Source: Romanomermis culicivorax
Taxonomy: Eukaryota; Nematoda; Enoplea; Mermithida; Mermithidae
Reading direction: 5' to 3'
Assembly: GCA_963922205.1 (NCBI GenBank)
Contig: CAWUHX010000120.1
Location: forward strand, 124,001 to 188,000
Length of the DNA stretch: 64,000 bases
Shown here: one piece after another, positions 51,873 through 63,945 of the stretch
Layout of the letters: each line of letters begins with the position of its first letter
Numbering within the stretch: position 1 is the stretch's first letter
The notes under the pieces: model-generated
The model's input: only the letters and a program-made list of their open reading frames with translations
Databases searched by the model: none
Told to the model about the DNA's origin: nothing
Position numbers and translations under genes: made by a program

Positions 51873-53726
51873 TTTGCACTTCTCAAAAAATGTGTATTGC
51901 TCGTCTCAACAAATGCAAAATACTGTGAGATAGGTCATAACACATTGGAGTAAATCGGATTACTGTACATGATTTTATTGATGATGTATTTTCTTGAGTA
52001 TGTCTGGTTTTTAGTCTTGTAGATGTCCTTTACATTTTTCCCAAGTATCGTATAAGTACTTTGTTTTGAGCATTCCCACACCAAAATCCATCAGTAACCC
52101 CAATTAGGAATTGATGCATAATAATTTCACACATCCGCACCCGGTCCTATAACCCACTCAAGTCAGTTAAAGACGCACATTCCCTAGAAATACAGTATCC
52201 CCCTAGAGTCGTAAAAACACCTGCCATGTAAGAAAATGCAAAAACCCCAACCCAGATGCAAGACTCACGTAGAACACATGGAAAACAGTAAAACACACGA
52301 AAAACTAAACACATGTAGGCGTGGCTAAGCATACGGTAAACTAAAGCATTTAGGTTTGGAAGTCAAGCATAAATTAATGCATGAAGGCGTGGTAATAAAA
52401 GCATACAGTAAACGAAAGCATGTAAAGCGAAGCAACGATTAGTTAGAAAAGCAAATTGGAAGCGGACCTCCCATGGTGTAAGGGTGTGGTCAAAAGGAAG
52501 CCGTATAAAAGAAAGAAGCATAGTGAAATTATTGAGTTTGTATTTTATTTGCGATTCGTGTGTAGAAGCTTGACTTGTGTAATTGCGGGGAATTGGGACA
52601 TTCATTATCGTCGACGCTAAGCATAAAGCCGTCAGCGATATTGTTTTTATTTAATTGTCGTTTACTGTCGTAGTATTTTGTCATGCTATCGCCCTGAGGG
52701 CCTCGTGGACCGATCAGATTTGGACAAGTACAAGTTTTATAGAATCTAGGCTGAAAACCGATCCAATATCTCACTTGGGCGTTACAATACGAAAAATGCG
52801 AAAAAGATGAAAAATACGAAAAAATCGAAAAATAAAAAACGCAAAAGAAAAATAAAAATGAATCATTCCTGCATGGTGCAGATAGAAGATTGCAAAAAAG
52901 CCTAGTCTACAGATTTCGGGCTCTTGCTTCAATTTGTTTCTCATTCCAACGATTAATAGCTCTTGAACTGCTGAGAAATATCAAATTATATAAATTGATG
53001 TTGAAAAATTGAATATATATACGATTATTCATTCACATATGTGCTATATACAGGATCCAGATCTGATCTGGGTCCAGTTGGACCTGCTGTTTAGAAGCCA
53101 GATATAGAGTGGATCCATCTCCTTCCCCTAGTATTCGGGAAATCGAAACATTCGGGGAATAGGGACTAACGGATTTTTTTTGGGAAATAGGAAATTCATT
53201 CATCATTCGTGGGAGGGAATATGGACATTTGGGCAATCAGGATGTTTGTGGAAAAGGGACGTTGGGGGAATAAAGACACAATCGAAATGTGCGAGTACAC
53301 TTGCTGTAGGAACATGTTTACACCTACTTTGCATATTCATAATCTTTACACATCAATGTCTTCATTGCAAATTGAGTCATCAACTTCTTAGTAAATCTTC
53401 ATTGAAAATTAAGTAATCAATTTGGTAAAATAATTTGACAAGTGTCGAAATTCAACATTCAAGTGAAAAATATGATTCAACTACATCTATAGATATCACA
53501 GTATGCAACAATGTGTTATAACAACAGTATGCTGCAACCTTAGAACACATAAGTTGTTCGAAAATTTCGGTTCAGTTGAAACCTGATGACGGTGCAGCGC
53601 GGCGCCGCGCGGTGCCGCAAAAATTGCAAAAACCTATTCATACTTCAAAGGTGGTACCGCACGGTACTGCGGTACCACCTTTGAATGATTAGTATGGATA
53701 GAACAACCGGCACCGCGTCTTGGCTC
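51873..53726. mobile_element. Unclassified insertion in unit T copy 3
   Basis: Interrupts a sequence that is continuous in copy 2 (ctagctcttaccgttttggctctag). 52100-52790 has a TATAAAAG box (52504-52511) and could be LTR-like, but its ends are not clear. 53585-53727 is a separate GC-rich palindromic repeat (ggtggtaccgcacggtac). Confidence 0.4.
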
Positions 53727-53797
53727 TAGGGGAGGAGGGACATGAAATTTGGGGGTAAGTATATTATAGGTTGACACTATCGCGCCACCTATGATGA
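53727..53797 (-). repeat. 90-bp-repeat unit T, copy 3, terminal part
   Basis: TTGGCTCTAGGGGAGGAGGGAC through CGCGCCACCTATGATG matches the end of copy 2 (50622-50696). Confidence 0.7.
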
Positions 53798-54710
53798 TCG
53801 ATCCTGCTCGATCGAATAAGTACAATACGGAAAAAAATTTAATTGAAATGTTAGATGCAGCGACAAACCGAAAAAATAGGCTCAATTTGAAACGCGCTGT
53901 TTATGAAGGTAGAAGTTTAGATAGCAGAAAAATGCTAAATTTTTTCATGGTAACTGGAAGGCCAAAACCATAGGAACCAAAATCCTTTGACTCAAAATGG
54001 ACTTTAGAGATTTCTTGGAACCCGCTGCTGAAGTACTTATACACGAGGATATTTGAGCATCTATTGAAAAAAATTGCCAGCTGTTTTGTTTACCGCTCAC
54101 TGACGAGTAAATTTGTTCATCAATCACATTAATAAGCTTAATATGTTCTTCGGATATTGAGCCTACTTTGATATGGGACCGCTGCACATATTTGTCGTTT
54201 CAAAATAAATGAAGTATATAGGTTATTCATTTCGAAATGATCAATGCAGCGATCGGCGTTTCGGCAAACGTAGCTTAGTAGTGATCAGGAAGTCAATTGC
54301 GATAATCTCGAAGGGATTGAAAAGAGTGTTAATCAAGGAGTCTTTGTCACGAAGGAAAAATTTATGGAATACAGTCAACGAGCATTCCATAATTTGGGAT
54401 AAAAGTTTGACCGCGACCTCGTGACATCGATCATTTAAAAGGGGATGAAGTATAGTAAGCTTAACACTGTAATAAGTGAAAGTAGTTTGTAATGAGTGAA
54501 AGTAGTTTAATAAGTGAAAGTAGTAACACAAAAAGCTGAAAGTTCTACTCAATACCTGCTTGAGTGGTCAAAGTTTCTCGAGTCAGGTGTCGACGCAGCT
54601 CTGTAAAAATCAACAGAGGATGCCCACGATGTTTTCCCACGACATTGGCCTTCCTCAGCTCATTCTCTTAGAGAGATAAGCGTTTTTCTGCCATATGAAA
54701 TTTCCTACTA
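53798..54710. repeat. Dispersed repeats, no gene recognised
   Basis: 54085-54215 matches 22180-22320. 54236-54460 matches 59092-59265 (gcagcga.cggcgtttcgg, gtcaattgcg, catcgatcattt). A 60-codon open frame at 53791-53973 has no recognised similarity. Confidence 0.45.
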
Positions 54711-54783
54711 TAGTCTGTTTTTCTTGGAATGTTTCTAAATAATAGAAGTAGAAAGCAAGTGGCCCAACCCGTAAATCCTACTA

Positions 54784-55944
<1,161 letters not shown>

Positions 55945-56142
55945 ACTTTTTTCTGTTTTCAACGTGTTCTCAAAAGTAAAATGATAATGAGGAATAATGG
56001 TTTAAAATAACAGTGCATCAACAAAATTTATCTGTCCTCATCACCTTGTATCATTTTCAAACCTTGAATGCTACTCAAAACCGGCTCACCCCAATAACCC
56101 CAATCACCCAATGCGTCTCTTCTCACTGACAGAATACTTAGT

Positions 56143-56370
56143 GGGCGTTCACCCTGTTCACCTATTCACCCTCCCACTCTGTTCATCCGTTCACCCTGTT
56201 CACCCATTCACCTGTTCACCCGTTCACCCTGTTCACCCTGTTCACCCGTTCATCCTGTTCACCCTGTTCACCCGTTTACCCTGTTTACCCGTTCACCCCA
56301 CTCACCCTGCACACCCGTTCACCCTGTTCACCCATTTACCCTGTTCACCCATTCACCCCACTCACCCTGA
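56143..56370 (-). repeat. Right minisatellite array of the Merlin element
   Basis: GTTCACCC blocks, the inverse of the left array, over about 230 bp with more variants (CATTCACCC, CACTCACCC). It forms an inverted pair with 54838-55452. Confidence 0.92.
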
Positions 56371-56636
56371 TAGGTTGGAACGTTCCACCATTTTCTCAGA
56401 TGCACTAGTAGGATTTACCGGTTGGCCCAAGCAAGTAGTATTTCAGATTTTCACGATTTTCTGACAAACAATATATCATATAGGACTTGAAACTGCTGGG
56501 CATACTAACCTGACCTTCAACAATTTTTCGAGTGAAAAATTTTATGGTAAGTGCTTTATGTAAACGATTTTCATGACATTACTGATGTGTCACTTTTCTA
56601 TTTGAAAGCATTTTATAAAAAAACAGACTATAAGTG

Positions 56637-57880
56637 GACTGCATATTATCTAATCGAACTTACTTTCTTGATTTTCGCTGGGTCCATCGGTTTGAAGAAA
56701 TGGATTCTATACAGATACGCTTGAGCATGCTTTTTGCATTAATATAAGTTATTGACTGTTGGTTCGAAGCGTCAAAATTTGGAGAGAAATCTAGAATGAA
56801 AAACTGGGAATGGTGATGATGGTGGTAATTATACAGTATAATTTTTTCCAAATGAGCCTCAGAGCGCCGAAAAATGTTCAGACAAATAAAAAACGTATGC
56901 AGCAGCCTTTTTTTATCAGATTGAATGCAAAAAATTTTGGCTTGCATGCAATGCATGGTCGTCACCTGCCCATATGAATTTGTTTGCATTTTTTACATTC
57001 CGGGGCTCACTTGATAATGAACTGAATAACATGTCGTATGTATCAGATCAAAATACGTGGATCCCGTGGCTAGTCTATTGAATAACAACTTGATATATCA
57101 TTCTCAAAATACTGTGTTCATTATATGGGTAAAAATAATCCAATATAAATTAATTTATTGGTCATTTTTATAGGTCAAAGGCATCATTAGACACTATAAA
57201 AAACCTGAGAATAGTTGGACTAATCCAATCTCAGAGTAATCTGAATGCCTGGATTACATTTCCGATCCTCAGTCGTGCTTTATGCTGGGTACCCAGGTAT
57301 TTTGGGCACCTGAGTATACCTGGGTACTTGGGCCAATTTCAAAAATTGAACCCTGAGTGCTGCCTAGCCATTCAGGTGACTTACTTACATGAATTTATAA
57401 CAAGATATTGTATAGGTAAAACATACACCAATGTTCAAGTACTTCAATATAATAACCGGATTTGGTATGCAAAAAAACCTGGGCAACATGAATACTGTTA
57501 AGACTGGGTACCCAGGTCATAAGGTTTTCAAAATGTGAAGCACTAATCCTCATTTTTAGCTAATCACAATGTCAAGATTATTTTCTTGCAGAACTAACAA
57601 TCCTCACACCGGGCTTAGGATTAATATTAAGGTTTTAGCCCAAGTTCAGGAATTACAGTTTGGAAATAAAAAAATTAATGCATATGCATGGTTAGAAGTA
57701 GAGATGCATGGAAAGGATTTTCGAGGTTAGAGTTGAAGAACAAAAAATCAATCTTCAAAAAGATTTTCAGTTTTTAGCAATTCTTGTCAAGGAACCTGTT
57801 TTTCACAGATTTTTAAAATCCATGGGGAGTCAATTGACTTTTTTCAGAAGCCAGCCAGGAGAATGCTGTGTCTCAATGGA
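56637..57880. other. No gene recognised; GGGTACCCAGGT word cluster
   Basis: 57285-57335 and 57475-57520 carry direct and inverted copies of ACCTGGGTAC/GGGCACCTG with a CAAAAAAACCTGGG end, resembling the word arrays of the hAT-like elements. The remainder is unassigned. Confidence 0.4.
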
Positions 57881-57884
57881 AGGG

Positions 57885-58965
57885 TTTACTCCCACACCCT
57901 ATGTACATCAATGGTTGGTAGGTGTGTTGATGCAATCAGCTGCAAAATATACTTTTCAACAGACATGAACAATTTTTTACTGAGAAAAAGTGAAAGTACA
58001 ATGTTACAAACCGGATTTTTCAAACTTTAACCCAAGTTCTCAAAAATCTAGTCTACATCTTTTTCTGGATTTGGCAACTATACAAGCATTTGTATTCTTT
58101 TTTCTGTCCCATCGGGGCATTTTCGAATAAGCTAGTCCACCGCTTTTTAGTGGGCCTCAACCATGCATAAAAGCCTTCATTGATCTCTTTTATCAACTTC
58201 TCAGTCACACCTCAGTTTGGTAACTATGTAATCCCATTTGACCTTTTTCATATCTACATACAAGAAAAGAGCAAGAAGCAGGTTTCTTTAAACTCATTCC
58301 TCACAAAAGGCTGACAATTTTAGAAATTTCTTTAGCTGTTTATGATGTATTTTTAGCCTACACTGACAACAGTAAATGCTTCATATTCATAAATAATACG
58401 ATCTTTTAAAAGTATAACTTTGAAATTATGTGTTTTTGTTTCATGCAGGTTCTTTCTCAGACATAACCCAGTTAACCCAATGTTATTCTTCATTTATTTG
58501 TTATTCGTGTTCAGAAGCCTTTGTTTACACTCCATACAATTTTCTGTAAAGTGATTGTATCCATCGAATTCTTCATGACAGAAAACCCCTCCCCATAAAA
58601 AATAGTGGAAACACGTTTTTTTACCCTTGTTTAAAGTGACCATATCCATTGAATTCCCCATGGCCAAGAATCCCTCAACCAAGAAAACCGCAGACATACT
58701 TTTGTTTACAACCAGGACAATTTTTTGTGTTAAGTGACTGGGTTCATTGAATTCTCCATGGTCGAAAACTTCTTCTGCCAGAAAATCGTGGCAATTCATT
58801 TGTTTACACTCAGGATAATTTGTTTACATTAAGTTACCGTATCCATTGAGTTCCCCATGGTCAGAAACCCCTCCCCTCAAGAATCGTGGTACATTTGTTT
58901 ACATCCAGAATAATCTTTTGTGTGACGTGACTGTATCCTTCGAATTCTCCATAGCCGAAAACCAT
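57885..58965 (-). repeat. 90-bp-repeat unit T, copy 4 (diverged)
   Basis: 57910-58170 matches the inner part of copy 2 (gtgtgttgatgca.tcagctgca, ccaagttctcaaaaatcta). 58510-58960 holds about four tandem 90-bp units (TTTGTTTACA, CCATTGAATTCCCCATGG). A 38-bp direct duplication follows (58925-58962 / 58970-59008). Confidence 0.65.
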
Positions 58966-59091
58966 AGGACGTGACTGTATCCTTCGAATTCTCCATAGCC
59001 GAAAACCTTTTTTACTTAAAAACCTCCACAGCCGAAAACCGAAAATTTAGGACATTTTCGGACGCACGAATTTTTTGTTTAATTGACAGTA

Positions 59092-59265
59092 TAGATGCAG
59101 CGGTCGAAGTTTCGGTCAGTGTAGTTTTACTAAGAGATCGGAAATCAATTGCCGCCGTCTTAGAATGGTTTGAAAAATTTTTACGTCAATGAATGTCTTT
59201 GTCTTTCATAATTTTGAAACGAAGTTGCGCCGATTTCGCAGCATCGATCATTTCAGCAGATTTTT
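59092..59265 (+). repeat. Dispersed repeat shared with 54236-54460
   Basis: Shared strings include 'ttcggt.a..gtag', 'gatcggaa.tcaattgc' and 'catcgatcattt'. Non-coding. Confidence 0.5.
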
Positions 59266-59630
59266 ATCGACTTCAATTGCCTGCATGTCGAAGATAGAGA
59301 TACAACATTATGAGTGATATTTTTGAGTGACTTCAACGAGATCTTGATTTCATTGCGCTACATTTTGGCGCAAAAAATAGCCGATCATCTTGAGAAAAGA
59401 TTGTATTTGGCCAGGCCATTGGATGAAGTGTAGCACTTTCGGCGTTTCGCCACTCTCCCCGATAGTTTAGGAAGAGGCAGTTCTGTGTCAAGAGTTCCAG
59501 CAAATCCTCTCCCCGAGGAAAATGTGGTTATGACTGGCACCTTTCCTAGGCAGCGATTTTTTACTATCGCCGGTCACTCCTGATTTTTGACGGCCGCCTC
59601 TGTCACTTCGCCAGCAAAAAGACAGCAAAA

Positions 59631-60497
59631 TCACGAGTACGAGTAGAATGAGTATACGATGGCTACAGATAGGGCAATGGTCCCCGTGCGACTGCTGAAA
59701 AATCCGTCGTCTTGCCAGCTCGCAGTGACTGTTGTAGCGGCGGTTTTGCTGCCGTAGTCTTCCGGGTTCGTTTTAGCGTCACCGCTGACGCTCTGACTGC
59801 CGCTGGACTTGTCGTCGTCAGTGTCGCTGCCTTCGGTCGCGTTCAATTTGCCGATCGTAACGTTTTGTTTGCCTGGCGGTTGAGGGGACACCGCATCACT
59901 AGAGTTGCCTAAAGGAGTAGTAGCAGTTTCTTCAGAGATTATATCGCCCACAGAGCGAAAAAGTTAAAGTAAGAGAAACGATAGTTGTAGTACACTGTGC
60001 TTCAAAATAGAATTTTTGAATCTTCAGTCTGTTTTTTATAAAATGCTTGCATGGAAATGATAAATTTAGTAATGTCATCGAGATTGGTTACTCAAAGCTT
60101 TAACAAAAAAATTTACCCCAGAAAAAATTGCGGAAATTCGTAAGGATATGACACAGTATTTACTTTCCACTTTTATTATTTAGAATCATGGCAAGTAAAA
60201 TATACTGTAAAAGTGCTATCTCAGTTTTAAATTTAAGATTTTGATCTATTGGAGATCTATATTGATCTTGAAAACCGGATAGTTCAAAAAGCAGAATACC
60301 AATACTAAATAAAATCCCAACAACACGTGGAGAAACCTGCAGTGAAAATCGATGAAGATAAACCGAATTACTCGGAGTGTCCATAACCTACCATTTGAAG
60401 TTGTGCCATCAGTCATCTTTGTATTATTAGTTTCTTCCTTTGCAGTTATTTCTTCCTCTGTAGTCGCAGTACCAATCGTCAGTCGACCCTCACAGAG
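59631..60497 (-). CDS. C-terminal exons of an unrecognised Ser/Thr-rich, possibly membrane-anchored protein
   Basis: Two minus-strand exons join in phase: 60497-60392 (acceptor ttttttag; LCEGRLTIGTATTEEEITAK...) ends AATG|gtaggt, and 59929-59631 (after ctctgaag) continues with ETATTPLGNSSDAV. The protein is acidic and Ser/Thr-rich with a DTDDDKSSGSQS stretch, then a hydrophobic tail GTIALSVAIVYSFYSYS at the stop. That layout suits an extracellular stalk with a C-terminal GPI signal or transmembrane anchor. Upstream exons were not identified, so start, length and family are unknown. The intron (59930-60391) contains a decayed mariner-type MITE. Confidence 0.4.
60027..60135 (-). repeat. Decayed mariner-type MITE fragment
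   Basis: CAGTCTGTTTTTTATAAAATGCTT and following sequence match the reverse complement of the right half of family M (21110-21212). Another decayed relative is at 61397-61515. Confidence 0.55.
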
Positions 60498-61529
60498 CTA
60501 AAAAATTGTAAACCAAATAACCACGACTTTCGGTGCGCTCATATTGCTCGATGCTAATTTTCGTTAAATTTGCATAATCTTAATCGTAATGAGCAAGGCA
60601 GTCGGATTCTATGCGGTTACCGTAAAATGAAATGAAAGTGTTACCAAAAAAATTAAGCAGTCAACGGTTTGGATGAACTTATGTTCATTCAACTTGCAAA
60701 AAATTATTCTACATGATATTACGTATAGATTCACCTTGAAACGGCAGAATATACGCTAATCAAAAAAGTTGTTCCATTTCATCCGAAATTTTTACTGGCG
60801 AGGAGCGAAGGTATAGAAAGGTGTAAAATCCAAATATTTACATGCTACAGTGCATTCGATAGCCTTAAATAGGCATTTGAGTAATGTTACACTAATCTTT
60901 TTTGCCCGTAGACTATATTCAAACTAAAACTTGCATTAGTGTGATCTACAGTGGTAAGTTCGCCTTACCCGATTTCAGCAACGAGATAGTAAAGGGTACT
61001 TTTACCCTATGAAATGCACAACTCGCAGATCAATTACTCGAATACAGTGCGAGATCAGATTGACTTTCTAGGAAAGGGTTTCCTTGCACAAGTCAACGAG
61101 CTTTATCGAATGTGCTTTATTTCCACTTGTTCATATCCGTTATAGTTTCCGAGATCGGAGGTAAGCTTTCGATTTATGCAAATTGCAAATTTCAGTGTAA
61201 AGCAAATCTATGGGTAAAAATGGTCAGCATGCCGTTATTCAGGCTGTTGAATGCACAGAATTTACAATGGTAGACCCTCTCTTGTTGATGGAAAAGTCTG
61301 AATTGTAGCAAAAACACTACAATGATCACGGGATATAGGGGAGAGGTATTATGCTTATCCACTGATTTAAATAGAACGGTGCACTGCTCTATACTCTGCT
61401 TTTATAAAATGTTTGTAAATAGATAAAATAAAAAATAGTACTGCCGTCAAAATCATTTTAAAAAATATTTTACAACAGAATTTGCTACAGAAAGAATTGT
61501 TGAAAGTTGTAAGTAGTAAGGCCGGACCG
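60498..61529. other. No gene recognised
   Basis: Apart from a decayed family M fragment at 61397-61515, nothing with firm support. A 32-codon plus-strand frame at 61210 (MGKNGQHAVIQAVECTEF...) is too short to call. Confidence 0.35.
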
Positions 61530-61735
61530 TATAGGTCGTACGCTTAAGGATACTCCTATCTTTTGTGTACGACCTATAATTTGTCACTTTTTTTCGATTT
61601 ATAGGTCGTACAGTAAACATACACGTTTTGCTTTTGTCGGATTTACAGGTCGTACAGTAAACATATACGATTAATTTCTTCGTCAATTTATAGGTCGTAC
61701 AGAAAACATATAAGTCGATTTATAGGTCGCAAGGT
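61530..61735. repeat. TATAGGTCGTAC word array
   Basis: Six copies of (T)ATAGGTCGTAC or its inverse GTACGACCTATA, four of them followed by AGTAAACATA-like sequence. Confidence 0.8.
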
Positions 61736-61754
61736 TAAAAATGCATGTTCTAGA

Positions 61755-62785
61755 GTTACCGTAATTGTAGAATTACGGTAATTTTTCGATTATGGTAATA
61801 AATGGGTTACTGTGCGTGGAAAAGGAAAATCAATGATGAACGTAAAAAGGAAAACTAAAATGAACAAAAAATGGAAAAGAAATAAAAAGAGATTGTGTGT
61901 AAAAACGGCTTCCCCTCTGGGAAGAGGAAGCCCACAAAAATTTGCACCCCGGACCCCCTTTGTCAAAAGGGTGCCACCTGCAGGTGTAAAAATATTTCGG
62001 AGGTCCCATTTTCTGAACGATCGTTCAAGTCAACAAATGTCAGAACGGTCAATCTGGTCAGTAATGGTCTGTTTAATGAGTAAAATCTCGGGAGAGTCAT
62101 TACGCGATGAAACATTATCTTTACGGGTGCATGCGTAAAAATTTTGATGTTCTGCCAAAAATGACCAAGAAGGTCTTTTATAAAAATGACCAGAGCGAGC
62201 TGGCCGTAAAAAGCATGTAGACAAATAAGGTCTTTTATAGAAAGATGACCAAACGAGCTGGTCGTAAAAAGCGTGTAGAAAATTTGGAGAGTTGACGTAC
62301 GGTAAAAGGATACAGATTTGGGAATTACCGTAATAGTAGAATTACGGTAAATTTTTATTATGGTAATGGAGGAATTAGGGTAATAGATGTGTTACTGTAG
62401 GTGAAAAAGGAAAACTATAATGAACAAAAAATGGAAAAGAAATAAAAAGAGATTGTGTGTAAAAATGGCTTCTCCCGTGGGCAGGATAAGCCTTTCAAAA
62501 ATTTGCGCCCCTGGACCCCCTTTGACAAAAGGGCGCCACCTGCAGGCGTAAATATGCTCGGAGGCCCCATTCCTGAACGATCGTTCAAGTCAATCTCAAA
62601 CGGTCAAATTGGTCAGTAATGGTCTGTTTAATGAGTAAATTCTCGGGAGAGTCATTACGAGATGAAACATTATCCTTACGGGTGCATGCGTATAAATTTT
62701 GATGTTCTGCCAAAAAACGACCAAGAAGGTCTTTTATAAAAATGATCAAAAATAGTCGTAAAAGACATGTAGAAAAAAGAAAAAA
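61755..62785 (+). repeat. Tandem duplication beside the Polinton polymerase
   Basis: Two diverged copies, about 61755-62320 and 62321-62785. Each has TTACCGTAAT.GTAGAATTACGG, AAAAAATGGAAAAGAAATAAA, a GGACCCCCTTTG..AAAAGGG segment, CCACCTGCAGG, GAACGATCGTTCAAG and GGTCTTTTATAAAAATGA. It lies just downstream of the polymerase stop codon, so it may be Polinton terminal or subterminal sequence. Non-coding. Confidence 0.6.
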
Positions 62786-62845
62786 TCTTTGCATATCAAA
62801 AAGAAAAATTTTTAATTCGATGCAACATTCTACTTTATTGTAAAA

Positions 62846-63559
62846 TTATTTAGTCCAACCATAAGGAAATGTACAAAAATTACGTTTCAAAATACGTTTA
62901 TCATATACTATACGAAATTTTTTCAAAGTTTTACGAGTAACAACTTTACGATCTTGCTGACGCTCTATACGGAGACTATGTACATCTACTTCTTCTTTTC
63001 CATTGTTTTTTACAAAAGCAAAAACCATTCGACGAAGCGAATAAAAATTAACTTTTTTCATAGTATCTGATGACAAAGTGATACCGCGGACTTTGATTAC
63101 GTGACGGTATTGGTCTGTAGAGGGACTGTACAACCTGTAGGCGTAATTTTTGGGACCTCCACTAACAAATTCGGTAATGTAAGATCCAGAACCATATTCA
63201 CGTAACTCGTCAGTCATTTCACCAAGACACCAACCAGTGGGTACTTGATATTGTTGTTTGTCAACTGTTGACAAGTAAATAATACTATCCGTGTCAAAAT
63301 ACAATACTCGACTTTTTAATCGCTCAATGTAAGAATATAACTTTAATCGAGCTTGAGCCGTCGTATAAGCTGCAATAACAGCGTTAGTATTTCCCATGAC
63401 TTCGGCAAAATCATCATGTTGACAATATGTTGTTGACACCAATTGTTCATTGATTAGTCTAACATTCTTAATAATATTGGCGACATTCATTACAAGTTCA
63501 AAATATTCTTTGGGTGCATTGTGGATAACAGTCTTATCCATATTGTTTCGTTGACCAAA
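62846..63559 (-). CDS. Polinton polymerase, last exon
   Basis: 237 codons plus stop after ttttttag. Includes VLYFDTDSIIYLS (motif C) near 63270-63310 and the C-terminal thumb, ending YGWTK. Confidence 0.87.
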   Translation of the reverse strand, partial: FGQRNNMDKTVIHNAPKEYFELVMNVANIIKNVRLINEQLVSTTYCQHDDFAEVMGNTNAVIAAYTTAQARLKLYSYIERLKSRVLYFDTDSIIYLSTVDKQQYQVPTGWCLGEMTDELREYGSGSYITEFVSGGPKNYAYRLYSPSTDQYRHVIKVRGITLSSDTMKKVNFYSLRRMVFAFVKNNGKEEVDVHSLRIERQQDRKVVTRKTLKKFRIVYDKRILKRNFCTFPYGWTK

Positions 63560-63945
63560 CTAAAAAACATAAAAATAATTTAATGAAATACAAAAAAACT
63601 ATGCATAGTTACTTTTCCCCAGAAAGAATTTAGCATTAATTTAGCCAAAGCCCTCTTTCCAGGATTTTTTAAAATTTTTGAAGAATCCAGTGAAATATTT
63701 TCACGATTGTAGACCTCCATCTCGTATTCACGTTTTTGCTCATCTGTTTGAGCTTTAGCAGGATAGCCTTCACTCTCCTATAAAAATTACAATCAAATTC
63801 TGTCACATTTACATAATATAAAATTTACTAGTTTCATTTTCATAAAGGTATTGACATATTGAGTAAATAAACCACCAGCGGGGTTTTTGGTTGGATGATA
63901 TTGCTCAATATTATCATAATGCCAAACCTCGAAAATCTTGAGGAT
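62846..63945 (-). CDS. Polinton/Maverick protein-primed family B DNA polymerase (C-terminal part, three exons)
   Basis: The enzyme replicates the linear DNA of Polinton transposons. The exons, 63945-63829, 63777-63613 and 63559-62846, join in phase with GT-AG introns of 51 and 53 nt, giving 331 codons to the stop at 62846. The first exon ends in the FTQYVNTFMKMK region preceding the active site. The second ends with the nucleotide-binding KLMLNSFWG motif (motif B). The third has LYFDTDSIIYL, the catalytic YxDTDS motif C, then the thumb. The exonuclease and TPR domains would lie beyond the window to the right. No stop or frameshift is seen in this part. The polymerases of adenovirus-like viruses and linear plasmids are related, but the spliceosomal introns indicate a genomic Polinton or a domesticated copy. 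Confidence 0.85.
63613..63777 (-). CDS. Polinton polymerase, visible exon b
   Basis: 55 codons after tttttatag, ending AAA|gtaact. The last residues form the motif B segment KLMLNSFWGK. Confidence 0.82.
63829..63945 (-). CDS. Polinton polymerase, visible exon a
   Basis: 39 codons after ttttgtttcag, ending CTA|gtaaat. It contains FTQYVNTFMKMK. Upstream exons lie beyond the window. Confidence 0.8.

Noticed and set aside
53791..53973. 60-codon frame starting MMIDPARSNKYN
   Set aside because: Charged and not obviously random, but it has no recognised family, no splice sites and starts at the end of a repeat.
56660..56989. 109-codon minus-strand frame with a poly-His stretch
   Set aside because: Low-complexity content and no recognised domain. 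An alternative frame ends at a good donor (AAA|gtaagt at 56665) but has only about 25 codons, too little to call.
57708..57968. 86-codon plus-strand frame
   Set aside because: Its second half lies in dispersed unit T sequence; related copies do not keep the frame.
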